Source: Pseudomonas xionganensis
GTDB lineage: Bacteria > Pseudomonadota > Gammaproteobacteria > Pseudomonadales > Pseudomonadaceae
NCBI RefSeq assembly: GCF_009763245.1
Contig: NZ_WKJZ01000001.1
Span: 1,978,810 to 2,042,809, forward strand
Reading direction: 5' to 3'
DNA length: 64,000 nucleotides
Position 1 is the stretch's first letter, and every line of letters starts with the position of its first letter. Shown piece by piece: positions 9,980 through 17,811 of the stretch. The position numbers were made by a program, and so were the translations under genes. Under the pieces are notes generated by a model that was not told the origin of the DNA, ran no database searches, and was given only the letters and a program-made list of their open reading frames with translations.

Positions 9980-10801
9980 GTGACCCACGCCCAGTTTGCC
10001 AAGCCCAGCCGCAAGCAACGTGTCCGCACCCTATGGATTTCCGATGTGCACCTGGGCACCCGGGATTGCCAGGCCGAACACCTGGCGGCCTTTCTCAAGC
10101 GCTATCACACCGACCGCATCTATCTGGTCGGCGATATCATCGATGGCTGGCGCCTGCGCAGCGGGGTGTACTGGCCGCAGAGCCACAGCAACGTGATCCG
10201 CCGCCTGCTGACCATGAGCAAGCGCGGCACCGAGGTGATCTATGTCACCGGCAACCACGACGAGTTCCTGCGCCGCTATTCCAGCCTGATGCTGGGCAAT
10301 ATCCAGCTGGTCGATGAGGCCGAGCACATCACCGCCGATGGACGGCGCCTGCTGGTGATCCACGGCGACCAGTTCGACGTGATCACCCGCTATCACCGCT
10401 GGCTGGCCTTTCTTGGCGATTCGGCCTATGAGCTGACCCTGACCCTCAACCGCTGGCTCAACCACTGGCGCAGCCGCTACGGCTACGGCTACTGGTCGCT
10501 GTCGGCCTACCTCAAGCACAAGGTCAAGGGTGCGGTGAACTTTATCAGCGACTTCGAGCAGGCCATCGCCCACGAGTGCGTCAAGCGCGGCTTCAATGGC
10601 GTGGTCTGCGGTCATATCCACCATGCCGAGATCCGCGCCATGGGCGAGGTGGAATATATGAACTGCGGCGACTGGGTGGAGTCCTGCACGGCGCTGATCG
10701 AACATTTGGACGGCAGCATCGAGCTGTACCGTCTGGTCGAGGATCAGGCCCGCCAGGCCCAGCAGGTCGAGCCGTCGCCTGCAGCCGAGCCCGTACTATG
10801 A
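9980..10801 (+). CDS. plcP: PlcP-like metallophosphoesterase (probable phospholipase C of lipid remodelling)
   Basis: The 273-residue calcineurin-like phosphoesterase shows the five metal motifs in order: SDVHLG, GDIIDG, GNHDE, HGDQFD and GHIHHAEI. It resembles LpxH in fold, but belongs to the longer group containing the rhizobial PlcP, which cleaves phosphatidylcholine and related phospholipids to diacylglycerol when phosphate is scarce. The pairing with an Agt-like glycosyltransferase (4-bp ATGA overlap) and the upstream Pho box fit PlcP better than lipid A synthesis. I chose the GTG at 9980 because GGAGG (9969-9973) precedes it by 6 bp; an in-frame ATG at 9914 lies inside the Pho box. A general UDP-diacylglucosamine pyrophosphatase role remains possible. 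Confidence 0.75.
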   Translation: MTHAQFAKPSRKQRVRTLWISDVHLGTRDCQAEHLAAFLKRYHTDRIYLVGDIIDGWRLRSGVYWPQSHSNVIRRLLTMSKRGTEVIYVTGNHDEFLRRYSSLMLGNIQLVDEAEHITADGRRLLVIHGDQFDVITRYHRWLAFLGDSAYELTLTLNRWLNHWRSRYGYGYWSLSAYLKHKVKGAVNFISDFEQAIAHECVKRGFNGVVCGHIHHAEIRAMGEVEYMNCGDWVESCTALIEHLDGSIELYRLVEDQARQAQQVEPSPAAEPVL

Positions 10802-11817
10802 GGATTCTGATCGTCAGCGACGCCTGGACGCCCCAGGTCAACGGTGTGGTCACCAGCCTGCAGGCGCTGATCGCCGAGTTGCATGGCCTGGGCCATCAGG
10901 TGAAGCTGCTATCCCCCAATGATTTTCGCAGCGTGCCCTGTCCAACCTACCCGGAGATTCCCCTGGTCTGGAACCTGTGGCGGGTAGGGCCGGCGATCCG
11001 CGACTTCCGCCCGGACTGCGTGCACCTGGCCACCGAGGGTCCCCTGGGTTGGGCCGCACGGCGTTGGCTGGTCAGGCGTGGTCTGGCCTTTTCCACGGCG
11101 ATTCATACCCGCTTCCCCGAATATGTGCATACCCGCTGGCCCAGGGTACCCCTGGCCTGGGGTTATGCCTTTCTGCGCGCCTTCCACCGCCCCAGCCAGG
11201 CGGTGCTGGTGAGCACCGAGCGCATGCGCGAGGCCTTTGCCGGCTGGGGATTGCGCCGCTTGCAGCTGTGGCGCAAGGGCGTCGATTGTCGGTTGTTCAG
11301 CGCCCATCTGCAGGCACCTGAAACGCCGGTGTTCCTGTATGTGGGGCGCCTGGCGGCGGAGAAGAATATCCAGGCCTTCCTCGACCTTGATCTGCCCGGC
11401 TGCAAGCAGGTGGTGGGCGATGGGCCGGAGCGTGCCGCGCTGCAGGCGGCCTATCCCGATGTGGCCTTTCTCGGCTACCGGCATGGCGCCGAGCTGGCGG
11501 CGGCCTACCAGCAGGCCAGCGTGCTGGTGTTTCCCTCGCGTACCGATACCTACGGCCTGGTGATGCTCGAAGCCCTGGCCTGCGGCACGCCGGTGGCGGC
11601 ATTCCCGGTGCCGGGGCCCCTGGATGTGCTGCAGGCGGGTGTCAGCGGGGTCATGGATGAGGATCTGCGCCAGGCGTGTCTGGGCGCCCTGGCCCTGAGT
11701 CGAGCCGACTGCGTAGCGCAGGCCCAGCGCCAGTCCTGGCGGGCCTGCGCCCTGGAGTTTCTGGCCTTGCAGTCGCAGCTCGATGGCGAGCCGGCAGGTC
11801 AGGCGGCCCTTACATAA
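10798..11817 (+). CDS. agt: GT4 glycosyltransferase, Agt-like (diacylglycerol glycosyltransferase)
   Basis: This 339-residue GT-B protein opens with MRILIVSDAWTPQVNGVV, the Rossmann start of the Agt/SqdX group, and carries the GT4 sugar-nucleotide motif FPSRTDTYGLVMLEALACG with two Glu seven residues apart. Agt enzymes transfer glucose or glucuronate from UDP-sugars to diacylglycerol, making phosphorus-free glycolipids that replace phospholipids at the membrane. Its start overlaps the PlcP-like stop by 4 bp, so diacylglycerol release and glycosylation would be made together. The pathway is inferred from family, pairing and Pho box; the sugar donor cannot be read from the sequence. Confidence 0.75.
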   Translation: MRILIVSDAWTPQVNGVVTSLQALIAELHGLGHQVKLLSPNDFRSVPCPTYPEIPLVWNLWRVGPAIRDFRPDCVHLATEGPLGWAARRWLVRRGLAFSTAIHTRFPEYVHTRWPRVPLAWGYAFLRAFHRPSQAVLVSTERMREAFAGWGLRRLQLWRKGVDCRLFSAHLQAPETPVFLYVGRLAAEKNIQAFLDLDLPGCKQVVGDGPERAALQAAYPDVAFLGYRHGAELAAAYQQASVLVFPSRTDTYGLVMLEALACGTPVAAFPVPGPLDVLQAGVSGVMDEDLRQACLGALALSRADCVAQAQRQSWRACALEFLALQSQLDGEPAGQAALT

Positions 11818-11881
11818 TGGCTATGTCCCAATAGCGTGTTGCGCTCGGTCAGTGCCACTGAACTCAGGATGGACTGGATCT

Positions 11882-11943
11882 GTAGGGTGCGCCGTGCGCA
11901 CCGGTATTGAGCAGCCAAACGTGGTGCGCACAGCGCACCCTAC
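11882..11943. repeat. Large inverted repeat with GTAGGGTGCGC / GCGCACCCTAC ends
   Basis: The left arm GTAGGGTGCGCCGTGCGCACC and the right arm GGTGCGCACAGCGCACCCTAC are near-perfect reverse complements around a 20-bp centre. It sits between the convergent agt and cyaB genes. A second perfect hairpin, GGCAGGCC with GGCCTGCC (11962-11981), follows; neither has a T run. Confidence 0.8.
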
Positions 11944-12010
11944 CCATAGCCGCCTCTGCAAGGCAGGCCTCCGGGCCTGCCCTCTATGCAACCCATGATT
12001 GGTAAAGCGC

Positions 12011-13399
12011 CTACATAATGACCTTGTCGCGCAGCTTGGCTGCGGCCTGGTTGAGCGCCTGGATGACCTTTTCCTTGTCGAAGTTCTGGATGCCGTTGGT
12101 GTCCAGGTACATGGAAAAGCCTGGCAGTTCGTGTTCCACATAGCTGGAACTGGCGCCCAGGTCGCGGCGGAAATCCACCACCTGATAGATCTGCACCGGC
12201 CGGGTAAAGCCCTTGACGCTGATCTGGCCCTTGTCGCGGCACATGATCACGTCCTTGATCAGCGAGTAGGTCTCGTGGGAGATCAGGATCTCGCCGGATT
12301 CGGCGGCGCTTTCCAGGCGGCTGGCCAGGTTCACGTCGCGGCCGATGATGGTGTAGTCCATGCGCGTGTCGGCGCCGAAGTTGCCCACGGTGCAGTAGCC
12401 GGTGTTCAGGCCCATGCGGATTTCCAGGGGTTTGGTGATGCCCTGGGCGCGCCACTGCTGGCGCAGCACCTTCATATGCTTGCGCATGGCGATGGCCATG
12501 GACACCGCCGCCACCGCATCCTTCTTCGCCCCTTTGCTGGACGGGTCGCCGAAGAACACCATGACGCAGTCGCCGACGAACTTGTCGATGGTGCCGCCGT
12601 ATTTCAGGCAGATCTTCGACATCTCGTTGAGGTAGGTGTTGAGCAGGTCGGTCAGGGCTTCGGCTTCCAGCTCCTCGGACAGCTCGGTAAAGCCCTTGAT
12701 ATCGGAGAAGAACACCGTGAGCTTCTTGCGCTGGGTTTCCAGGCGCACGCTCTTCTTGCCGGTGAAGATGGATTCCCACACCTGCGGCGACAGGTACTTG
12801 GCCAGGTTGCGGGCCAGGCGCGCGGCCTTCTCCTGCTCGCGCTTGATCTCGCTGCGCACCTGGGTCAGGCGGATGCTCTGCTGGTGCACGAAGTAGGCGG
12901 TGATGCAGATATACAGGGTGGCGAAGGCGATGCTGACCAGGGCCACCAGGCTCGGGGTCTCGTGATTGAGCTCAAAACCGCCCAGGGCCGCGCAGAGCAC
13001 CGCCGCACTGCAGGCGATCAACGCCGCGAGGCCCATATAGCGCAAACCGCCGATGACCAGGGCGCTAAACAACAGGATCAGCACCGCCATCAGGCTGGGC
13101 ACCACGGAAAAGCCCAGCAGGGCCAGGGCCGCGCCGGCATGCAGGGCATCGATAAACAGCAGGGTCAGGATGGTGCGCTCGGGCTGCTCGCGCTTGAAGC
13201 GCAGGCTCAGCTGATGGGCCAGGTGTGGATAGAGCAGGGCGTAGGGCACCATCCACAGGATATTGAAGGAAAAATGCTGAACATAGGTGCCGGCCGCAAT
13301 GCTGGCGGCAATGGCGATATAGGCCAATAGCCGCGAATAGTATTCGCGCAATGGGAGGGCGGGTGCTGCGGGAAGCCGGCTAGTGGTATTGGCGTTCAT
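12011..13399 (-). CDS. cyaB: Class III adenylate cyclase CyaB with MASE2 membrane domain
   Basis: The protein makes cAMP from ATP; in P. aeruginosa CyaB is the main cAMP source for Vfr-dependent virulence and surface behaviour. The 462 residues fall into an N-terminal MASE2 domain of six membrane helices (about residues 25-195), a short linker helix, and a class III catalytic domain. The catalytic domain shows the metal Asp in FFSDIKGFTELSEEL, the second Asp in DKFVGDCVMVFFGDP and the transition-state Asn/Arg in GRDVNLASRLE. I chose the ATG at 13399 (MNANTTSR), which gives nearly the 463 residues I recall for P. aeruginosa CyaB; a longer reading frame to 13735 adds unrelated sequence. Confidence 0.95.
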   Translation of the reverse strand: MNANTTSRLPAAPALPLREYYSRLLAYIAIAASIAAGTYVQHFSFNILWMVPYALLYPHLAHQLSLRFKREQPERTILTLLFIDALHAGAALALLGFSVVPSLMAVLILLFSALVIGGLRYMGLAALIACSAAVLCAALGGFELNHETPSLVALVSIAFATLYICITAYFVHQQSIRLTQVRSEIKREQEKAARLARNLAKYLSPQVWESIFTGKKSVRLETQRKKLTVFFSDIKGFTELSEELEAEALTDLLNTYLNEMSKICLKYGGTIDKFVGDCVMVFFGDPSSKGAKKDAVAAVSMAIAMRKHMKVLRQQWRAQGITKPLEIRMGLNTGYCTVGNFGADTRMDYTIIGRDVNLASRLESAAESGEILISHETYSLIKDVIMCRDKGQISVKGFTRPVQIYQVVDFRRDLGASSSYVEHELPGFSMYLDTNGIQNFDKEKVIQALNQAAAKLRDKVIM

Positions 13400-13569
13400 C
13401 CGATGGAACTGTCCCTGCTGACTACGGGCGCCTCTTCTGGGCGCCTGGGCGACTTGCCGCCACGGTGGGCGTGCAAAAGAGCAGGGATCATAACCAAGCG
13501 CGCTGGCCGGGCCAAGCATGCCCGTCGAACGGCGGGCAAGCGTGGGACAGACGGCGTGCGCGCCTCTGG

Positions 13570-13887
13570 CTAGAAGCGGATACGTCCGGTAAAGGCATCC
13601 TTGAGCATCACCCAGTCGCCCATAAAGGACCAGAGGGGGTACTGGAAGGTGGCGGGGCGATTTTTCTCGAAAACAAAATGACCAACCCAGGCAAAGCCAT
13701 AGCCGGCCAGCGGCATGGCCAGCAGCCACAACCACTGCTGGCTGAGCAGGGCATAGGCAAGGATGGTCAGTACCAGCAGACTGCCCACATAGTGCAGGCG
13801 CCGGCAGGTGGGGTTGCTGTGTTCCTGCAGATAGTAGGGGTAGAACTCGGCGAAGCTGGCAAAACGCTCGGCGCTGGGGGCAGTCAT
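13570..13887 (-). CDS. DUF962 (Mpo1-like) membrane protein
   Basis: The 105-residue protein has the DUF962/Mpo1 pattern: an opening FAEFYPYYLQEHSNPTCRR with the conserved His-x-x-Pro and HYVG block, two membrane helices, and a second His in WVGHFVFEKNRPATF followed by FMGDW. Yeast Mpo1 is an iron-dependent dioxygenase in fatty-acid alpha-oxidation; the His residues are kept, so a similar chemistry is possible. It lies upstream of cyaB on the same strand with a 170-bp gap, so it may have its own transcript. Confidence 0.85.
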   Translation of the reverse strand: MTAPSAERFASFAEFYPYYLQEHSNPTCRRLHYVGSLLVLTILAYALLSQQWLWLLAMPLAGYGFAWVGHFVFEKNRPATFQYPLWSFMGDWVMLKDAFTGRIRF

Positions 13888-14014
13888 GGGAGGCTCCTCT
13901 TGTTATCGGGCTATATAGCCAGTTTAGGCTGACTGACTCCTTGGGCCACTGACATTGGGTGCCAGTTTAGTATCCTTGCCGGGCCTTCTTGCCGACTCAA
14001 ATAAGAACAACACC

Positions 14015-15016
14015 ATGCGTGAGCGCTCCACTTCTTCAAACTGGGCCCTGGGGATCGTCCAGGCCCTGGAAATGGGCGGCGTCGATTGCCGCGCCATCTT
14101 CGCCGAACTGGGCCTGGATTACGCGGCCCTGAACGACCCGGATGCGCGTTTCCCCCAGGATGCCATGACCCGGCTGTGGCAACGGGCGGTGGAGTTGTCC
14201 GGCAACCCGGCCATTGGCCTGAACATGGCCAAGGTGGTGCGCCCGGCCTCGTTTCATGTGGTGGGTTATGCCCTGATGTCCAGCCGTACTCTCAAGGACG
14301 GCCTCACCCGCCTGGTGCGCTACCAGCGCATTATCGGCGAGGGCGCGGATCTGAGCTTTCGGCCGACGCCCCGGGGCTATGAACTGACCCTGGCCATTCA
14401 TGGCGATCGGCTACCGGCGGCGAGGCAGAGCATGGAGGCTTCAATGGCCTATGCCCTGGCCTTCTGCCGCTGGATGACCGGCCAGCCGATCCGGCCCCTG
14501 CAGGTGTTGTTTCAGGGGCCGCCACCCGCCGATTTACAGCCTTTCGAACAGGTGTTCCAGGGGCCCCTGCAGTTTCATGCCGACCATTACGGGCTGCTGT
14601 TCGAGCGGGCCGATATGGACATGCAACTCCCCACGGCCAATGAGTCCCTGGCTCAGTTGCATGACCGCTTTGCCGGGGAATATCTGGCGCGCTTTTCCGA
14701 TACCCGGGTCACCCACAGTGCGCGTCAGGTGCTCTGTCGCCTGTTGCCCCAGGGTGAGCCCAAGCGCGAGTCGGTGGCGCAGGCGCTGCACCTGTCGCAG
14801 CGCACCCTGCAGCGACGCTTGCAGGAAGAGGGTGGCAGTTTTCAGCAATTGCTCGACGACACCCGCCGCGAACTGGCCCAGCAGTATCTGGCCCAGCCCG
14901 CGTTGAGTCTGCTGGAAATCGCCTATCTGCTCGGTTTTGCCGACCCGAGCAACTTCTTTCGGGCCTTCCGCCGCTGGTTTGGCCTGACCCCAGGGGAGTA
15001 TCGCGCCCAGCTTTGA
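14015..15016 (+). CDS. AraC-family regulator (OruR/MmsR-like, arabinose_bd N-terminus)
   Basis: The 333-residue protein combines an N-terminal ligand domain of the PF12625 type (the SFHVVGYALMSSRTLKDGL segment near residues 85-103 is diagnostic) with a C-terminal AraC DNA-binding domain: ESVAQALHLSQRTLQRRLQE, then LSLLEIAYLLGFADPSNFFR and FRRWFGLTPGEYR. I use the ATG at 14015 (MRERSTSSNW); the in-frame ATG at 13955 would add 20 residues with no family support. A homologue sits beside cyaB in P. aeruginosa as I remember it. Its inducer and targets are unknown. Confidence 0.88.
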   Translation: MRERSTSSNWALGIVQALEMGGVDCRAIFAELGLDYAALNDPDARFPQDAMTRLWQRAVELSGNPAIGLNMAKVVRPASFHVVGYALMSSRTLKDGLTRLVRYQRIIGEGADLSFRPTPRGYELTLAIHGDRLPAARQSMEASMAYALAFCRWMTGQPIRPLQVLFQGPPPADLQPFEQVFQGPLQFHADHYGLLFERADMDMQLPTANESLAQLHDRFAGEYLARFSDTRVTHSARQVLCRLLPQGEPKRESVAQALHLSQRTLQRRLQEEGGSFQQLLDDTRRELAQQYLAQPALSLLEIAYLLGFADPSNFFRAFRRWFGLTPGEYRAQL

Positions 15017-15032
15017 GCCTGGACGCAGGCGA

Positions 15033-16484
15033 TCAGTGGCGCCAGAAACTGGCGGTGAACAGCACCAGTACGGTGACGATCTCCAGGCGTCCCAGCAGCA
15101 TGCCGGCGGCCAGCACCCACTTGGCCGCATCCGGCAGGCTGGCAAAGTTACCGGCCGGGCCGATGATCGGGCCGAGGCCCGGACCGACGTTGCACACCGC
15201 AGTGGCCGCGCCGGTCAGGGCGGTGATCGGGTCCAGCCCCAGCAGCGCCAGGAACAGCGCGATGGCACCGATGGTCATGGTGATAAAGAAGGAGAAGGTG
15301 AGGATCGAGCGGACGATTTCTTCGTCCAGATTGTGGCCGTTGTACTGCTGCTTGATCACCGCCCGCGGGTGCACCATCTGCTTGAGGTTGGCCCGCAACA
15401 GGGACAGGGCGACCTGGAAGCGGAACATCTTCAGGCCGCCGGTGGTGGAGCCGGAGCAGCCACCAACAAAGGTCAGGTAGAAGAACGCCATAAAGGCGAA
15501 GCCGCCCCAGGTGCTGTAGTCGCCCAGGGCATAGCCCGTTGTGGTGGCAATCGACACCACGTTGAAGCTGGCCACGCGCAGGGCGTCGATAAAGGCGTGC
15601 TCGGAGTTGAACCACAGCCACAGGCTGAACAGCAGGCAGGTCACCAGCAGCATGCCAACATAACCGCGCACCTGCTCGTCCTTGACCAGGGCCCGGCGAT
15701 TGCCGCGCATGGTTGCGACATAGAGGGTAAAGGGCAGGCTGCCGAGCAGCATCAGGACAATGGCCACCCAATGACTGGCCGGGCCGAAATTGCCCATGGA
15801 GTTGTCCGAGGTGGAGTAGCCGGCGGTGGAGATGGAGGTCATCGAGTGGTTGATGGCATCGAACCAGCTCATGCCCGCCAGCCAGTAGGCCAGCACCCCG
15901 CACAGGGTAAAGATCAGGTAGATCACCACGATGTATTTGGCGGCCACATGGGAACGGGGCATGACCTTCTCGCCCCAGTCCGAGGACTCGGTCTGGAACA
16001 GGCGCATGCCGCCGACGCGCAGCAATGGCAGTACCGCCACGGCCATGGCGATAAAGCCGATACCGCCCAGCCACTGCAGCATGGAGCGCCAGATCAACAG
16101 GCCTGGGGAGGCTTCGTCCAGCCCGGTGAGTACGGTGGAGCCCGTGGTGGTGACCCCGCTCATGGTCTCGAAAAAGGCGTCGGTGTAGCTGATATGGTGG
16201 ATCAGCGCCATGGGCAGGGCGGCGAATACACAGACGATCAGCCAGCTGGCGGTGGTCAGCATATACATGTCGCGGGGGCGCAATTGCACATTCAGCGGGC
16301 GCCCCTGGGCGACCATGGCCAGGCCGGCGATAAAGGTGATCAGGCTGGACCAGAGAAAGGCATTGAGCTCATAGGTGCGCTCAAAGGCCAGCAGGGTCAG
16401 CATGGGAAAGAGCATGGCAACGGCCAGGGTGATCAGGAAGATGCCGTTGATAAACGCGATGATTCTGAGAGTTGGCAGCGCCAT
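15033..16484 (-). CDS. trkH: Trk-type potassium uptake protein TrkH
   Basis: TrkH is the K+-conducting subunit of the Trk system and normally works with the cytoplasmic NAD-binding TrkA. The 483 residues contain four pore repeats with filter-like loops: TTTGST, STAGYS, TTTGYA and CNVGPG. The glycine-rich gating segment GGCSGSTTGGLKMFRF lies after the third pore. I chose the ATG at 16484 (MALPTLRII); the frame extends upstream to 16553 but that part is not TrkH-like. It is convergent with the AraC gene, 16 bp apart. trkA is not in this window. Confidence 0.95.
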   Translation of the reverse strand: MALPTLRIIAFINGIFLITLAVAMLFPMLTLLAFERTYELNAFLWSSLITFIAGLAMVAQGRPLNVQLRPRDMYMLTTASWLIVCVFAALPMALIHHISYTDAFFETMSGVTTTGSTVLTGLDEASPGLLIWRSMLQWLGGIGFIAMAVAVLPLLRVGGMRLFQTESSDWGEKVMPRSHVAAKYIVVIYLIFTLCGVLAYWLAGMSWFDAINHSMTSISTAGYSTSDNSMGNFGPASHWVAIVLMLLGSLPFTLYVATMRGNRRALVKDEQVRGYVGMLLVTCLLFSLWLWFNSEHAFIDALRVASFNVVSIATTTGYALGDYSTWGGFAFMAFFYLTFVGGCSGSTTGGLKMFRFQVALSLLRANLKQMVHPRAVIKQQYNGHNLDEEIVRSILTFSFFITMTIGAIALFLALLGLDPITALTGAATAVCNVGPGLGPIIGPAGNFASLPDAAKWVLAAGMLLGRLEIVTVLVLFTASFWRH

Positions 16485-16714
16485 GCAGGGGGCTCGGGTT
16501 AAGGCGTTGAGGGGCGCCATTCTACTCTTGCAACCGGCTCTGTAAACCGCCATGGGCGGCCATGGCCCAGGCTGTGCAGCCGGCGTTGCTGCGGTGGCCC
16601 TGGACAGGTGAACAGCGCCCTGAGGGTCAACGCAAAAGGCCGCTTTACAAGTGCTTGGCGCTGCATAGAATAGCGCGCAGGTGCCGGCCCTTGCCGGTTT
16701 CTGAGTATCCCATC

Positions 16715-17086
16715 ATGTCCACTAGCAATCCCTGTCTTACGTGCGGCGCCTGCTGCGCGCATTTTCGTGTGTCTTTCTTCTGGGGTGAGTGCCAATCGGC
16801 GGGCGGAACCGTGCCCGATGATCAGGTGGTGTTGATCACTCCGCACCGGGTCGCCATGCGCGGCACCGAAAGCAAGCCGGTGCGTTGCAACGCACTGCTG
16901 GGCGAGGTCGGTGAGGGAGTGCGCTGCACCCTGTATGAGCAGCGCTCCAGCCCCTGCCGGGAGTTCGATGCTTCCTGGGTCAACGGCGAGCATAACCCGC
17001 GCTGCGACGATGCGCGTCGTGCCCATGGGCTGCCACCGCTGGAGCCGCCGTTGCAGCCTGAAGTATCGCCAGAGCGGGTGGCCTGA
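16715..17086 (+). CDS. YkgJ-family (UPF0153) cysteine-cluster protein
   Basis: The 123-residue protein carries the YkgJ zinc/iron-chelating cysteine signature: CLTCGACCAHF near residues 7-17, then CNALLGEVGEGVRCTLYEQR and SSPCREFD. It has no membrane segment. Members are predicted metal-binding proteins of unknown role. The ATG at 16715 places the first cysteine cluster next to the N-terminus as in homologues; the open frame upstream to 16562 is not conserved-looking. It is followed by a palindromic repeat. Confidence 0.85.
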   Translation: MSTSNPCLTCGACCAHFRVSFFWGECQSAGGTVPDDQVVLITPHRVAMRGTESKPVRCNALLGEVGEGVRCTLYEQRSSPCREFDASWVNGEHNPRCDDARRAHGLPPLEPPLQPEVSPERVA

Positions 17087-17107
17087 AACCTGATTGCGAT
17101 CAGCGGG

Positions 17108-17171
17108 GTAGGGTGGATAACGCGAAGCTTATCCACCGCTGGAGGTGGATAAGCTTCGCGGTTTTCCGTCC
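17108..17171. repeat. Paired GTAGGGTGG-type palindromes
   Basis: The first unit (17108-17137) is GTAGGGTGG plus ATAACGCGAAGCTTAT plus CCACC. The second unit (from 17141) is in reverse orientation, with GGTGGATAAGCTTCGCGG, and has a decayed right end (CCGTCC instead of CCACCC). Confidence 0.8.
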
Positions 17172-17247
17172 TTCTGCAGAAGCTTTTTCCCCATCGGGGC
17201 AGGGCAGGCTCTAGAATTTTGCTCAATTCATTCTGCCGAGGTGTTCG

Positions 17248-17811
17248 ATGGACGCGCTGGATCTGTTGCTTAATCGTGTTTCCGTACCGCGTCTGGTGGC
17301 GCCAGGGCCTGACGCGGGGCAGCGCGAGTTGCTGTTCCGTGCGGCGTTGCGTGCGCCGGATCATGCCCAGTTGCGCCCCTGGCGCTTTCTGACCGTGGAA
17401 GGCGAAGCGCTTGTGCAATTGGGCGAGCTGTTTGCCCAGGGGCTGTTGGCGAGTAACCCCGAAGCCGAGGCGCCGGCGCTGGACAAGGCCCGCGCCATGC
17501 CCCAGCGCGCGCCCCTGCTGGTGGTGGTCATTGCCCGCCTGCAGGCCCACCCCAAGGTGCCCGAGCAGGAGCAGCTGCTGGCGGCTGGTTGTGCGGCCCA
17601 CGGACTGTTGCTGGCGGCCCATGCCCAGGGCATTGGCGCGGTATGGCGCACCGGCGAGCTGGCCTACAACGCCACGGTAGCGGCAGGGCTGGGCTTGACC
17701 CGTGACGAGCGGATTGTCGGTTTTATCTACCTGGGCACCCCCGAGCGTGAACTGCGCACGGCGCCCCAATTACCGCTCGATGACTTTGTCAGTGCTTGGC
17801 CTGCGGGCTAA
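17248..17811 (+). CDS. Nitroreductase family protein (YdjA-like)
   Basis: The 187-residue protein matches the compact YdjA group of FMN-dependent nitroreductases: MDALDLLLNRVSVPRL at the start, the flavin-site block ALRAPDHAQLRPWRF near residues 34-48, and the C-terminal GFIYLGTPE. These homodimers reduce nitroaromatics and quinones with NAD(P)H in vitro; the natural substrate is unclear. Its last 23 bp overlap the 3' end of the convergent sensor kinase gene. Confidence 0.9.
   Translation: MDALDLLLNRVSVPRLVAPGPDAGQRELLFRAALRAPDHAQLRPWRFLTVEGEALVQLGELFAQGLLASNPEAEAPALDKARAMPQRAPLLVVVIARLQAHPKVPEQEQLLAAGCAAHGLLLAAHAQGIGAVWRTGELAYNATVAAGLGLTRDERIVGFIYLGTPERELRTAPQLPLDDFVSAWPAG

Noticed and set aside
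15036..16502. 488-codon plus-strand ORF opposite trkH
   Set aside because: The protein would be mostly Gln, His and Gly and mirrors the membrane-protein codons on the other strand; trkH is unambiguous.
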